Notes: generated by a model not told the origin, from the sequence alone. Numbered from the stretch's first letter, positions 35,093 through 47,521 are shown. The stretch: DNA of 64,000 nt from Cryptomeria japonica (GCF_030272615.1 NC_081413.1:181546951-181610950), one strand, 5' to 3'. Made by a program: numbers and translations.

Positions 35093-35725
35093 TCATTCGC
35101 TCCAAAGGGAGTAAAGAGGGTCCACCAAATCAGTATCCTCAAATTCATCCTTGGGGCGAGGAGGCGTGAGGATTAGAGCCTCCGCCATATTGGTCCACAT
35201 ATTGGGCGACTGCACAAGAAAATCCTCCATAGGATCTACTTCACCTAATGATTGCATTCTCGACGCTTCACCATTACTCTCTACAATGCTCGATTCAGAG
35301 CATTCTCCTCTACTAATTTCTTCTTCACCAGGTGTACTCGAAGATTGAATTTGGGTATCTGAAGAATGGGGAGAAAATAAAAGTATTTTGTGCGGGTCGA
35401 ACGCACGGGCAGCCCGTGAAGCAGCGGCCTGGATGTCGCGAGAATGGGAGGAAGAAGGGCGGGGCAGCGAATTTGCAGCGTGAGGAAAATTGAGTATGGC
35501 GGAACGGCCCTTCAAACACAGGGCAGCAGCGTCGTAAGCTCGGGCAGCCATTTGTGGACTGTCATATGATCCAAGCCATATTCTTCTCTTCTTCTTGGGT
35601 TCCCGAATTTCAGACACCCATTTCCCCCAACTCCTACGACGAACTCCTCTGTACTTCAGCTCCCTGATCTCTTCTACTTCTCTCCCATTGGAGCTCTCAA
35701 ATCCTTTGTCACTTGCCGAATCCAT
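35093..35725 (-). CDS. AP2/ERF transcription factor, DREB A-4 (TINY-like) type
   Basis: Intact single-exon gene of 210 codons. The start is the ATG at 35725; three in-frame codons upstream have no ATG. The AP2 domain spans about residues 25-82: [48 protein letters not shown]. Val-37 and Glu-42 are the V14/E19 pair that marks DREB rather than ERF members, which bind the DRE/CRT core CCGAC. After the domain come [20 protein letters not shown] and, near the end, [13 protein letters not shown] and a final LWSE, matching conserved motifs of the A-4 group. The acidic C-terminus suits transcriptional activation. It is nuclear and probably stress- or development-linked by family; the target genes are unknown. 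Confidence 0.95.
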   Translation of the reverse strand: MDSASDKGFESSNGREVEEIRELKYRGVRRRSWGKWVSEIREPKKKRRIWLGSYDSPQMAARAYDAAALCLKGRSAILNFPHAANSLPRPSSSHSRDIQAAASRAARAFDPHKILLFSPHSSDTQIQSSSTPGEEEISRGECSESSIVESNGEASRMQSLGEVDPMEDFLVQSPNMWTNMAEALILTPPRPKDEFEDTDLVDPLYSLWSE

Positions 35726-36190
35726 ACAAATCAATTACAATTACAATTACAACAATGTAAGGAAGCCTCCAGGCAGTATGGTTCGTTAAACGCCATTAAT
35801 ATAAGGAGAATGGTTCCTGTAGGGTGTGGATGAATAACGATCATTACAGCTGGAGAGCAGGATGTGGGTATATTAGCACGCCTGTGAATTTCTTCATTCT
35901 CAGGTCGCAGGAAAGTGGGAGTGAAAGCGCTGCGTTAAAAAGTCCCTCCGCCGCTGAAATTCTGGAAACGTGCTCTTTCTCTTCGGTCCAATGAGCAAGT
36001 GTAGAGATTATTCAGTGGATACGATTCGTAATGAAGTAGTCAAGTCTCAGGAGAGTTGAAGGTAAAAGACGGTCATGAAATTGACAGCTTCCAATTTTGC
36101 AACAGTAATCATGGTATTGAGCAACGCGTAAAGGCCGCGCCTTGCTATTAGACAGCTAATATTCTGCCATTTTTTTTGGCTTTTTGAGGT
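35726..36190 (-). promoter_or_regulatory. 5' UTR and promoter of the DREB gene
   Basis: The blocks shared with the orphan copy (35861-36091) lie 140-365 bases upstream of the ATG. A TATA-like CTAATATACC sits at about 35866-35876 (minus sense), aligned with the better TATA box of the orphan copy. This implies a leader of about 110 bases. Conserved words include an ACGT core (AGCACGTTTCCAGA, minus sense) and CTGTCAATTTCATGACCGTC. A CCAAT word (plus sense) is at about 35987. Conservation between copies suggests real regulatory sites. Confidence 0.6.
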
Positions 36191-37568
36191 AAAATCCAGT
36201 CAAGTTTTTAGTCAAGTAGTCAGTGTACTGTTGGCTAACGACAAAATTCATTAGTAGTCCATGTGCGGAAATATCGAAGAACCACCCCCTTATCACGAGT
36301 TTTGGCTTATACGACAAATGCACTATCGTCGTTATATTCGTAATTTTGGCAATTTTTTTTGTTGTCTTTCTGTGCGATTTAATTGCTTATCGCTATTGTT
36401 CTAGTTTCTGGTAGTAATGACACATGTTGTGAAATTTGTTAAGCACATAAGGATCAAAAAGTGGTCATTCAAAGTGTCTCTTGAAACATGACTCTTATTA
36501 CATCATCACACATTCGGCAAACAACCCCCAAAAAACAAACCCAATTACAAACTTAAAAAACACCTAATTCAAAGGGCTAAATACATGTGGGACTACTGAC
36601 CTAATAAACATTAGTGGTTTTTGGGGAGGGCAATTAAATTTAACTTCCCACAATTTTATTTCAGCATTGCCCATGTGCATAGTTAGTTTGGCATTGGTGA
36701 AATGGTATTTTTGTCCCTCTATTTTTTAGTTTTCATGCATTGTTTGGGGATTATTTTCTCCACAACTACTTTTAGCCCTCCTCTCCAACCGTCACGTTTT
36801 GTCTTTGCCATCATCTTCATGTTATCCCATGGGTGCAAGGTCCAGGTAATGTTGACATGTCACTCCTCCTTGTAGTTTGGTGTCAATGATAAATGGTTTT
36901 TGTCATTCTCCTTCTAGTTTGCTATCTTTTTTCATCATTTTTCTCTATGTCGTTGAGGGTTTCATTAAAATGATTTATTCACTTTATGAGATGAAATCAT
37001 TACAAATACTGTGAAATGAATAGAAAATTTTATGTTTTTATTCCGAATCTCTGATTTATAATCATGAAATTTAAGGGTATAGAATTATTGTCCTATTTTT
37101 TTGTTTGATTTCAGGATTATACATCATGCATGCTCTCCACATTTCAGGATGTTGTGTAGGGTTTCATTAAATGTTGAAATAATTTCAGCGATTGTTTTTT
37201 TTTTTTGTTTTTTTTTTTTGGGGGGGGGGTGTGTTAAGGTTATTCTCTCCATGTACACCACTAGATCTACAAACACAACCTAATCTTTAAGTCTAGTGTC
37301 TCACAATCAATGTCGTCACAATTTTAGTAGATGGTAGAAAAGGCGACCACAAACTATATGAAAGTGATAGGTTGAAAATAACCCTAGGTTTAGGAAATAG
37401 GCGAAAATGTTCCTCTACCTTGAGATGTGTCATGGCCTTCATTAGTGTCATAAGTGATTTTTGATAAAATGCATAATTGAGAATAAATTTGTGTATGAAA
37501 CTTGTCGGACATTGTGGGTAAAGAAATTCATATTACATTGAATTCAACTAAAATTCCACTAAAATGTG
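36191..37568. other. AT-rich non-coding stretch
   Basis: No gene seen. It contains a homopolymer patch at about 37193-37231 (a run of T broken by single C and G bases, then ten G). It ends at the LTR of the truncated copia element. Confidence 0.5.
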
Positions 37569-38405
37569 TGTTGCTAATCCATTTAATTCAACAAATCCAA
37601 GGCAATTCCAATCTTAGGTCACAATAGTAAACAATCAACCTAACTCCAACTTGTTTAAGTTCATGTGATCTCTATACAAAACTTGTTATTTTGAAACAAC
37701 ATGTACACTCAAATTATTTTGGAACAATGTACACTTAAATTCTCACCTAATCCCAATAACACGCCTTCCAATTACCTAAGTTGACTTACAATAGCTCATT
37801 TATGCTTAACAATCAAGAACAAAAGCCCAAAAGATGAAGGAAGTCAAACTATTGAGGGAATTGGAATGGTCACACAAGCCATTTACTTATCTTGCACTAT
37901 AACACTGCTTGTCATCAAGAGTTGATAATGAAACTATACCTTATTTGGACAAAACCATCACCTACCTCTATCAAAAATATCATCCAATTTTATTTTTTTA
38001 TTAGTGATTATGAAACCGTAAACTATTAGCAACTAGTGGCTTTCACATAGAATCCAAGAGCACTTCCTTTTCTCAATTCTCTTGTCTACCTGAATAGGAA
38101 CAAACTGTATTCTTATCAAGATGCAAAAATCAATTAGCATCCAATGTACATGAGCCTGCTTATAAAGGCACTTAGCAATAGGGAAAGAGAGCACACAATA
38201 ATGACTTGTGGCCCAATGATATGCAAGGGTAGGTAGGAGTTAATTAAAAATCAACCACCGGACACAAGTAACAATGCATCCTAGGAAAGGACAATTCCAC
38301 CTAAAGTGAAAATTCTCCAACTAATCCTATACAATTCCCTAAGTAAGCTTAAGTAAAGTGTAATTATATCCTAAAGATAAATAAAATAAATTAATTACAC
38401 CAACA
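37569..38405 (-). repeat. Copia2 3' LTR
   Basis: On the minus strand it starts TGTTGGTGTAATTAATT at 38405, immediately after a polypurine-rich CTTAAGCGGGGG (38406-38417). The far end is set tentatively at tgttgctaatcc (37569). No partner LTR in the window. Confidence 0.55.
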
Positions 38406-38476
38406 CCCCCGCTTAAGAGAAAATTAGGGAAATGTAGAATCAAGCTAACAATGCAAGATGGGTCTTAACAACTAGG

Positions 38477-38890
38477 TCATGATAGGTACCCATGTACAAT
38501 TGCAATGCAATCTCTCATAAATGAAAACCTAGTGGGATGAAACTCCCCTCCAAAAGAGAGACAAAAATACAAAATAACTCTCAAAGAAGAATGAGAAGGA
38601 AAAAACCTCGAGTGAGAAAAAAGTTCATCCCATAAGAAAGAGTAGAGAAGCCAATTGATCCCAGATGGAATATTTAGAAGCCAAATAGTCTCGATAGTTG
38701 CATTAACAACCCCTTGATACTTAGCATCAGTCAAAGAAAGAGAAATAACATGTTGCTTCTTACTCTACAAAAAAATGAGGTGAGAACCAAGATAAAAGTT
38801 GTAGCCTGAAGTGGACTTACGATCATCAAGATCACCAGTCCAATCAGAGTTAGATATAACCAACCAAGGTAAGTTCTAAACCTGTTGTAT
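38477..38890 (-). pseudogene. Copia2 RNase H relic
   Basis: Encodes LSLTDAKYQGVVNATIETIW (usual LSTAEAEYxAxxxAxxExxW), preceded in another frame by the DWTGDLDDRKSTSGY-type segment at about 38800-38860. The frame runs into non-coding sequence after WDELFSHSRFF. Confidence 0.75.
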
Positions 38891-39900
38891 AGAGAATCCC
38901 AAAGTGATGTTTACTCTATAAGTAGTGCAAGATGCGTTTGGCAACTTTCTAATGAAGCTCATGTGGTTCCTGCACGAAGCATCAAACCATGCCAACCACA
39001 AAGGAAATAGCAAGACATGTGTTAATCAAGTAGATGAGACTCCCAACAAGTTGACGATACAATGTGGCATCAACAAGTGGAGTAGAACATTGAGCCTCAA
39101 GCTTGACTTCTGCAAGAAAGGGAGTTGGCACAAGCTTACAATTAGCCATGTGAAACTATGCTAGAAGATCAAGAGCATACTTGGGCTAAGTAAGAGTAAT
39201 CCTAGAAGAAGACTATGATATATCAATTCTGATAAAGTAGTGCAAAAGGCCCAAGTTAGTCACAGAAAATATCTCATGCAAAGAAGATTTGACACTACCA
39301 ATGATGGATGAGGTACTCCCTGTAATGATCAAGCCATCAACATAGAGCACAAGTAGCAAATAAGAGTCATCATCTTGCAAAATGTAAACATTCGAATCTG
39401 AATGACACCTGGTGAATCTTATGGAGAGAAGAAAGGAATCCATCTTATCATACCAAGCCCTAAGGGCTTGCTTGAGGCCATAAATAGACTTCCTTAATTT
39501 GCAAACAAAATATGAATCCTCGATGAATCCCTGCAGTTTCTCCATGTAAATCTCCTCTTCTAGATCCCCATGAAGAAATGTACTCTTCACATCCATCTAA
39601 TGTACAACCCAGCCATGAGATGTGGCAATAGCAAGTGTCAAGCAAATGGAGTTCAACTTAGCTATGAGGGCATAGGTCTCTGTATAATCAACACTGAGAA
39701 TCTATGAGAAACCTTTTTCTATAAGTCAAGCTTTGTACTTATCCACACTATCATCCATAGCAAATTTAGTTTGATAGATCCACTTATATCGAACCATCTT
39801 CCTCCCCTTAGGGAGAGGGACTAATTCACATGTGTTGGTCCTCATCAAGGAACTATATTCTTCCTTCATTGCTAAGTTCCACTTGGGAACCTCTGATGCT
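38891..39900 (-). pseudogene. Copia2 reverse transcriptase relic
   Basis: A 127-codon frame (39213-39596) encodes MDVKSTFLHGDLEEEIYMEK, KSIYGLKQALRAWYDKMDSF and LVLYVDGLIITGS. The copia YVDD box is YVDG, so the second catalytic Asp is gone. Upstream parts (KWIYQTKFAMDDSVDKYKA, about 39750) and downstream parts (AEVKLEAQCSTPLVDATLYR, about 39060-39110) are in the same general frame but broken by stops. Confidence 0.9.
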
Positions 39901-40800
39901 TCCTTAAAGGACTATGGATCTAAAGTTGAAGCAATATAAGCATATGGAAGATGCAGATGTTGTGAATGAGTCCTTAAAGTGTCGGAGGGATCTCCAATAA
40001 GAGAATACTCTAACTCAAGATTTTTTTGAGCCCAACAAGGTCTTAGAGGAGATGAAGGATGAACTTCCTCAACTTCAAATGGACTTTGTGGAGGTGTGAG
40101 CCTGTGAGTTGGAGTTAAGGTAGAATCATCATTTGAGTCACTAACATTACTCTCCACTATGGAGGATGGATGAGGAGGATGAGAGGCCAAGCTAGCAAAG
40201 CTTTCCTTAAAGTGAACACTCCTCTAAATGAATAGCTCATGTGTCTTTGGATCCAAAAGTCTATATGCCTTAACACCCTCATGATATCCAACAAAGATGT
40301 GAGGCCTACTCTAAGGTTCTAATGCCTTGTATTTTTGTGGAGGTATGCATGCCCATGCAAGACAACCAAATACCCTGAAGTGTCTCATAGTCAGTTTTCT
40401 ACCACACCAAGCCTCAAAAGGAGTCATACCCTTCAAAGCCTTGTGGGGAACCTAATTTTGGATGTGTGCGGCAAAACTGATAGCTTTTACCCAAAATGTT
40501 GGACCAAGAGAACAAGCATGAATCATGCAACTATCCATCTATTTAAGGGTTCTATTCTTGTTTTTTGCAACACCATTCTCCTATGGAGTGTAGGCAACCG
40601 AGTGTTGAAGATCAATCCCCTCAAGCATGAAAAATTCCTCAAGTTTGTTGTTCACATATTCCCTTCCATTGTCTATATGGAGAATATTGACTCTTTTCCC
40701 TGATTGATTCTCAACATGAGCCTTGAAGGCTAGAAATATGTCAAACATAAATCACTCTTGTGAACAAGAAAGTAGACCCAAGTGAAGAGGGAGTAGTCAT
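39901..40800 (-). pseudogene. Copia2 integrase and linker relic
   Basis: From 40800 downwards: DDYSLFTWVYFLVHKSD, HIDNGREYVNNKLEEFF, TP*ENGVAKNKNRTLKQM (usual TPQQNGVAERKNRTL), FEAWCGRKLTMRHFRVFGCL, LLDPKTHELFI, then an acidic, Ser/Pro-rich linker (39912-40190) to RT. The expected catalytic Glu after ENGVA is Lys, another inactivating change. Confidence 0.85.
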
Positions 40801-42041
40801 TGTTTGCCTAAGTATTACGAATAATAACTAGACTAAAAGTCCTAACTCAAGGATTGGTAATCCATTTTCAGTAGTTGTCATTTCCATGACTGAGGTTCAT
40901 TTACTTGTCAACCTAGGGACGTATTACTTGAAATGGGTCTGCATTGTATATGCACTAAGTTCCAGTAAGAGTCATTTTACACTACATGCAACAACTAAGT
41001 CTATCTGAAATAACAAACTAAAACATAATAACTGAATGGCTACAGGAAATCTTAACATTAACAAAAGATTCTAACTAAACAACTATTAACTAAGTTCAGA
41101 GCTAACACATGGGAATTACTCTGTCTGCCTTGGCTATGAGAACAGTCACAGGATCTAGTTCCAGTGGCTACAGAAGCAGTCAGTCGCTAGAACATCTACT
41201 GCAGCAAAGAGAAAACTTAATCTAACAAACACACAGGAATACTCACCAAGTGGGCCCCCTTGGATGAGTGTATCCAAACTTCATAAGATGATTCTATATA
41301 CTCAGAATAACATAGCTTTTATTCATTATTTCCAAAAGTCGATACAACACATGAAATGAGAGAAATGCTTCGAGTTATGGAAAACATTATCTACCCCCTG
41401 CGAAAAGGTGCAGGTCTTTATTTATAAGAAAACTATAAGAAAATTCCAACTACCAAGATCATGCCCATAAATTTAGGTAGAAACATTGATTACAGTGAAG
41501 AGAAGAAGCTAATCAACAGAAAATATGGAACTCATCTGAAGCACAGCCAATAATATAGCATGGCGGTGTTTACTAGACTGATGTTTGCTGGAGACGATCA
41601 TAAATGAATCTAGTATCACCTCGCTATTCCTTTATCGATTCTTATGCACAACATCTTCTATGTTGTTTTGAATGTTTAGCTGCCCTTAAATGTCTCCAAC
41701 CGCTTCACGACGCAACCCTCCATCTAGCCTAGCACAACCACTTCAGCAACAACTTATTTACTCCCGCAATAATGTCTAGTTTACACAAGAATGCATATAT
41801 CTATTTCCATTAATTATAACATTTATACATCCATGCATGACATCACCATAACAATCCACATAACTATAGGAATACAAAGCAAAAACAATACAGAGTTTAG
41901 TGGGTTTGGCTAACATTCAAAATGCACATAATCAAAACTCTAATACATAACATGACCTAAACATTGTCCCAATATGCAACTTAAAACATAGGAAAAACTT
42001 ATCAGTCATAGAAATAAAAGAGTTATTATTTTATCTCATCA
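40801..42041 (-). mobile_element. LTR of element E (minus), cutting Copia2
   Basis: Starts tgtttgccta right where Copia2 integrase stops and ends tctcatca. On the minus strand it runs TGATGAGATAAAATAATAAC ... GGCAAACA. A polypurine-like AAGTTGGGGGGTA at 42042-42054 precedes it, so it is a 3' LTR. A TATA-like TTCTTATAAATAAAG (minus) lies near 41420-41435. Only the first 290 bases of its internal region remain. Confidence 0.65.
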
Positions 42042-42347
42042 TACCCCCCAACTTAATGTCTTGTTGATCCTCCAACAAGAGGAAAATTTCTTATTCAGGC
42101 ACTGACTCGTAAATCACCTATGGTTCCTTGTCTTGTACCTCATGTGTCAACTTGAATTTCATCCTTAGAATGCTACCTGCAACAAGTTAGTTTCACAAAA
42201 TACAAATGGAAATGCTATAGAAAATCCAAACTCAACCAATGAAACTACATGAAATACATATGAAATAAAAATATTAATATTACCTTCATGGTTTATGTCT
42301 CATTGTGTCCTAACTCCACTGTTCCTAATTGCAAATGGTGTTCTCTT
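42042..42347 (-). other. Polypurine tract and start of element E internal region
   Basis: After the polypurine stretch (42042-42054) the sequence is non-coding and stops where a plus-strand LTR begins at 42348. Confidence 0.45.
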
Positions 42348-45300
42348 TGTTGGCATTTTTTATGTTTATGTTGTGATTGTCATTGATGGACACACACTTG
42401 CATTGAGATCCTCTTTATATGTATGAGTTAGAGCACAACCGGTATTTGTTCCAATCAGTATGTTGTATTATAGTCTTTAGACTATTGATGTTTTGCATAA
42501 TATGTTTATTGGTCTGAAGCAGCATGTCGACCCCAAGCGATCCGTGGATACCAAGCAGTACGAGGGATTAAAGTGGCATAACACATTGTTACCAATCTTC
42601 ATGATAGGGAGGTAGTGCAAGTGGGTTGCCCAATAGGCTTGTATGTTATTAGGTGGTAGGTCCTTGCTGGTTTCAAAGTGGAATCACCAAAAATCAGGGT
42701 GCAAGAGGTTTAATAACAACCAAACAACTCTCCTTGATCCACCTCCCTAAGTCCAACTCTTCTTGGTTGCTCAAGGGCTTCAAATCCATTGTTTTTGTCT
42801 CCCTCTCTAGTGCTACAAAACCAACTTATGGAGTCTACCACACCAAATATGTTAAATGTATGCAAGGAAACCTTGTCTCAACTAGAATTGATGGGTTTTA
42901 GGCTTTACATTCCCCATTTGTGTACCCGATTTGTCAAAAACCCACTTTTAGGCCTAAATCGGGCTACTAGGAATTAGCCCTCCTTTTGGGATTTTGTGCT
43001 CACCCTGCTCCAGCGATGGAATTCCAAACAAAACAAAGTTGATATTCAGACACCCTTTTGGGAGTTCTTGAAGATTTTCCACGTTTAGGGGTCCCTAAGG
43101 CCTTCTCCATGATTGTCCCAAAAATGGGCATAAAAAGAGGGTTTGGGTAGGGTTTGTTGGAAAAATCAAATTTTAAGCTTGAGACCCTCCATATGACACA
43201 AGAACACTTAGTCCTACCATGCTACTGACTAACTAGGCCACAATCAAGAAGATTTAAACCTCAAAGGATGGAGAACAAGATTTTTACAAAATGCACATAA
43301 GGAAAGTGCAACATTTGACAACTTTTCATTCTTGCCTTCTACAAACACAAATTTTGCATGAATACCAATTATAATTTGAAGCATGTGAACATGACCATCA
43401 TTAGTGACAAGAAGGAATCATATTAGCCCTACACAAAAGGCATTAGGCAATTACAAAACAACAAGTAGTTCACTGTCATGTTAATTATGACTGCATTTTG
43501 CCCTCTCACTACCTTTTCACTTTGGACCTGCACTTCACACTGTTAGAACTCATTTCCAAGGTCTATTTTGTGCTTTCTTAACAATTCTCTGCCTTTTGAT
43601 GCTTAGTGTCCTTCATACCTGCCATTTTGAAGAAGGAGATTACATATACAACCTCAAAACAAATGTAAAAATCAATCCTAGATGACTGTGACAACCTGCT
43701 GGGCGTTTACCATTTTGCCTAAAGAGATCATTGATTGATCTTGGCATTCACAATACCCATGGGTAGGGTTTACACCACTTTGTTCTTGTTTCCAAACAAA
43801 CAAAGATTATACAAGGTTTACACACACCAATAAATGGTGGAGAGCAAACAAAAGAAGGAAAAACTACTACCAAATAGTGACTCACTGTTTTGGTTTACAA
43901 TTCACAAAACTGAAACATGTAACCCTCCTTGTCATGGCTTAGAAAGCCTCTTTGATTGCACATATCACTTGGACATCAAGGCAGGTCTGTCCACCAAATG
44001 AATGCAATTGCTATGGAAGAGCAAAACATCAAACTTCTACAAGACCCTAGCTAAATGGCACACTTGCCTAGGGCTCCATGGCCACAAAACTCCTTGCACC
44101 TGTACTCTTGAAACCAAAACATGTATTTACATAATTTAAAAATTGACCAACTGGTTCTTGAGAAGCCATGAACATTTTAGGACTTCAAGAAGCCAAGTTG
44201 GTCAAGCATCCTTGCCAAATTCCTAGACAAGGCAGTGAAATTGTCAAATCAAACTAATTTTGCTATAAACTCAAAACTTGATGAAATTGAATGCCACCAA
44301 AGGGAGAAGTTTAAGAGAACATAGTAGAAACTAAAAATGCAAGAACAGTGCGGCCAAGTACAGCAGGTGTACGGACTGTTGTTCACATGAAGTTAGAAAC
44401 TAGGGAAAAACAAGGTAAAATGAGTGCAAACTTTCAAAATGATTAATAACTCCGATTGATCAACCCTTAAAATAGTTCAAATAGGAGAATAAATACCACT
44501 CCAGGTTGGTTAGCCTCCTCTACGGACATGTACATGTCCAAGAACACTAAATTTGACATTTTGATGCCTAAATGACAACTTTTGATGCCTAGAAGGTGTA
44601 AGGTTGATCTCAAAGCCTACAAAACACCTAATAACACTACTCACACCTACAAACCAAACACAAAACATGTCTAGACACTTTCAAAACAAAAACACATTAA
44701 AAACTCACTTTTTACAACATTTTGCTAGGCAACTCCAAAACTGGCAATTTTGAGCAAAAGATGAAAACAGGAAACCAAAACCACACAATGAGTTCAAAAC
44801 TCATCTAAACAACTTAATCAACCTTTCCAACTCAAAGCTAATAAAGATCAAACTTACCTTCAAACCTTTGTTGAAAATGAGGCCTAGGTGCTCCCGCACC
44901 ACTTCATTTTTGACAAACCGACAATCGGTATTTTGTATGAACCAGTAATACTCTGTGATGAGTTACCATCCGCCGATCATTTGACGGTGCCGACTCTCTG
45001 GTGATGCTTTTTGTGTCGTGTTACCAGATATGCCCAAATGCATTGAACCTAGGAAATTGTATTGTAATCCTATTGGACCAACATGAAATCAGTTTCCTTT
45101 ATAAGGACATCATGTCTAGGGTTTTAGGTTGTTGTTGTTGTTGTTGAGGTTGATGTTGTTACTAGGGTTCAAGGTAGCTGAAGAGTTAGAGAGAGTATGA
45201 ATGTGCAGAAGATTGAAGTAATGTTGTAATGCATTAAGATCGAGCTATCAAGGATCTAACCAAGCAATCTATGCTATTTGCTAGATCACTCACTTGTTGA

Positions 45301-45768
45301 TTACTCACATCTTCGACAAGTTTGTAGCCCTTAACTGGGTAGGCCCAAAAGCCTCTTGTAAATCCTCTAACAAGGTGGTTCACATTTGTGGATCTAAAAT
45401 CCTCTAGCAAGGTAGTCTTTAATCGGACTTATCTCCTAACAGAGATTGAGATTCATAACAGAATCTATTCTGGTAAAGAACATTGTAAGACCTTAACCAG
45501 TCTGGTTTCTCTTCTGCAGATAGTTACTTGTGAGTTCCATCTCACCATGGTTTTTCCCATTTGGGTTTCCACATCAAAATCTCCTATGTTATGGTGTTTG
45601 TGCTTCTGTGGATGAATGCATTATTAGCTATCTGGTTTGCATGTTTGTTAACCGGTTTGTCTGCTAAATTATTTCATTGGTTTACTATCAGTCTTGCAAA
45701 GTGTTTAAGTGCAAAGTTCTTTGGCATACTAATTCACCCCTACTCTTAGTATTCATTACTCTCAGACA
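42348..45768 (+). mobile_element. Copia-type LTR on plus strand, split by a 2.3-kb insertion
   Basis: The head 42348 to about 42640 starts tgttggcattttttatg. The tail, about 44918-45768, has a TATA-like ttataagg (near 45100), a (TTG)n tract (45127-45148) and the end block aattcacccctactcttag seen in related LTRs. The head and tail share a wording style and would make an LTR of about 1.1 kb, but I have no intact copy to prove that they were continuous. No internal region follows. Confidence 0.5.
42641..44917. other. Non-coding insertion of unclassified repeat type
   Basis: Rich in aaaccc/ttttgg words and long AT-rich text, with no protein motif in any frame. At 44889-44905 it ends in ggtgctcccgcacca, close to ggtgttcctgcacca at 2817-2831, which suggests a minus-strand LTR-element leader. 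The family is unknown. Confidence 0.4.
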
Positions 45769-45769
45769 A

Positions 45770-46731
45770 TGCACTGATAGCTTCCAAGATGGCATATGAA
45801 GAATGGACTGATAACTGATAGTTAACTGATACTATGATATGCAATACTACATGATTATGCTAAAATGATTATGCTATATGATAATTGTTATTTGCTTCAA
45901 GATTAAAACTCATGCATGCATAAGTTTTACAAATGATTTTCTTGAAAATGCACTTGAAGTCCAACTCTCTCTCAACTGAAGCTCTTGATTTTATAGACCT
46001 TGAGAAGATGAGATGATGTGGCTTAGATCAACGGTCATGATCAAATCTATAGATTTGGATGGCTGTGAGCAAAGGTGAAGGTTGAGAGAAAAGGGAAAGG
46101 AGAAGACAAGTGTCACTCATCTCACCTTGACTAGGTTGCTGATCAAGGGAATCTAGGGATGGTTGGAGAAAATTTAGGCATGATAGGACAAGTGGACACA
46201 AGTCTTTCCTAAGATGTAGGGGGTGTTGGAGAGAATATAGAAGATGGTTATGAAAATATGTGTATGTACACCATATTCATTAAATTTGGTGGTTGAAGAT
46301 AAATGATGAATTAATATTTAAGAAATATTAATTTCCTTAGCCACATGTTTGATGAGTTGGCAAAGGGAAGATGAAGTGGAGATGGAAGGTGAGTTGGAAG
46401 AGGGGGATTAAATAATTTAAGAAATTATTTAATATTTGAGACTATAGGATAGGAGAATAATTATTAAATATTAGATATTTAATTGATTGAAGGAGATAAT
46501 TAAATATCAGATATTTAATTAACTTGGTTAGAGGAATAATTAAATATTAGATATTTAATTATTTTAGAGGAATAAAATAGATGAATTAATTAAAAATATT
46601 AATTAATAGAAAGACAGGAAATGAATTAAATAAATTAATGTATTCAAATTAACTATTTAATAGAAGAAATAAACATTAAATAAATATATAATATTTATTT
46701 AATCACTCATAGACAATTTTATGTGTATACA
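45770..46731 (-). repeat. Element C2 3' LTR
   Basis: Matches the C1 LTR (2850-3577 plus 5134-5213). It contains three copies of the palindromic block attaaatattagatatttaa (46463-46484, 46498-46520, 46538-46560), against one in C1 (about 3437-3455). Confidence 0.8.
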
Positions 46732-46744
46732 TTTTTCCCTCTTT
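46732..46744 (-). promoter_or_regulatory. Element C2 polypurine tract
   Basis: Minus strand AAAGAGGGAAAAA directly before the LTR start TGTATACACAT. Confidence 0.75.
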
Positions 46745-47249
46745 GAAATGATGTCGAGACAACACTGTTTCAAAGATTAAATCAAGTCTTAATAGTGTGC
46801 TTGGTGAAGTTTAAAAATCCTGATTGTGTGCCCCCTCAGGAGATTGATCGTGAAAATGTTGAAAACTTTGGTTTGGACGATTGATCTCATGATAATTGAT
46901 AAAAAAAAAGTCCCATCAATTAAATTCATTTATAAAAACAAAATAAATTGCCCCATTGAATAGCATTAATTTCTCTTCAAATAGTAAATTTAAAATTAGC
47001 CAAGGCTAATTTTAATTTCATTGTTATCCTTGTCAGCCTGTGAAGAAAATTTTCTTGGTGAGGTGGCGAAATGGTGATTCCTGTGGAGAACCATCGATTT
47101 GAGCGTGTTCAACGATATCAACGACTTCTCGAGTATGGGTATCCGGTATGTATCCTATCTCGAGCTTTGTTTTCAATTTATCGTGCAACTTTTCATGTTT
47201 TAGGCGTGTTTTTCATTTTTTGAATTTTTTGTGATTTTCGGTAGTAGGT
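46745..47249. other. Element C2 3' untranslated region
   Basis: No coding frame. It leads into the minisatellite at 47250. Confidence 0.45.
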
Positions 47250-47521
47250 TAGCGCTTTTGCATTTTGATTTAGCGCATATGCAATTAGATTTAGCACATA
47301 TGCATAGATTAGCACTTATGCTCTTTTTGGTAGCGCATATGCCAAGGATTTTAGCGCATTTGCATAGGATAGCACTTTTGAATTGTTTGTTTGCACTTTT
47401 GTAGCTAAAGTTAGTGCTTTTGCTTTCTTTTGTGCATATGTTCTTAGGGTTAGTGCATATGCTAAGGATGATAGCACATTTGCATAGGATAGCACTTTTT
47501 CTCAATAGGATAGTGCATATG
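47250..47521. repeat. Degenerate minisatellite, unit about 20 bp
   Basis: About 14 copies of agcgcatatgc and variants (agcacttttgc, agtgcatatgc) start at about 47251, 47272, 47292, 47310, 47333, 47353, 47371, 47392, 47412, 47430, 47451, 47472, 47490 and 47511. The 11-base core is kept while the intervening 8-10 bases vary. An antisense open frame here (47200-47526) is a by-product of the repeat. Confidence 0.85.

Larger units (their letters stand above)
37569..40800 (-). mobile_element. 5'-truncated Ty1/copia element (Copia2)
   Basis: Minus-strand order: integrase (from about 40800), RT, RNase H, polypurine tract, 3' LTR. The 5' half (LTR, gag, protease, integrase start) is missing because another LTR begins exactly at 40801. 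The element is broken by in-frame stops and a changed catalytic box, so it is dead. Confidence 0.9.

Noticed and set aside
35151-35519. Short frames opposite or overlapping the DREB gene
   Set aside because: They lie within the AP2/ERF coding sequence in other frames and have no independent support.
42653-42977. Two overlapping open frames on the plus strand
   Set aside because: No domain, overlapping in different frames, in unclassified repeat sequence.
44889-44905. ggtgctcccgcacca as a primer-binding site for the C2 LTR
   Set aside because: The C2 LTR starts at about 45770, after a copia-type LTR tail, so the motif is not adjacent to it. It may belong to another element and is only noted.
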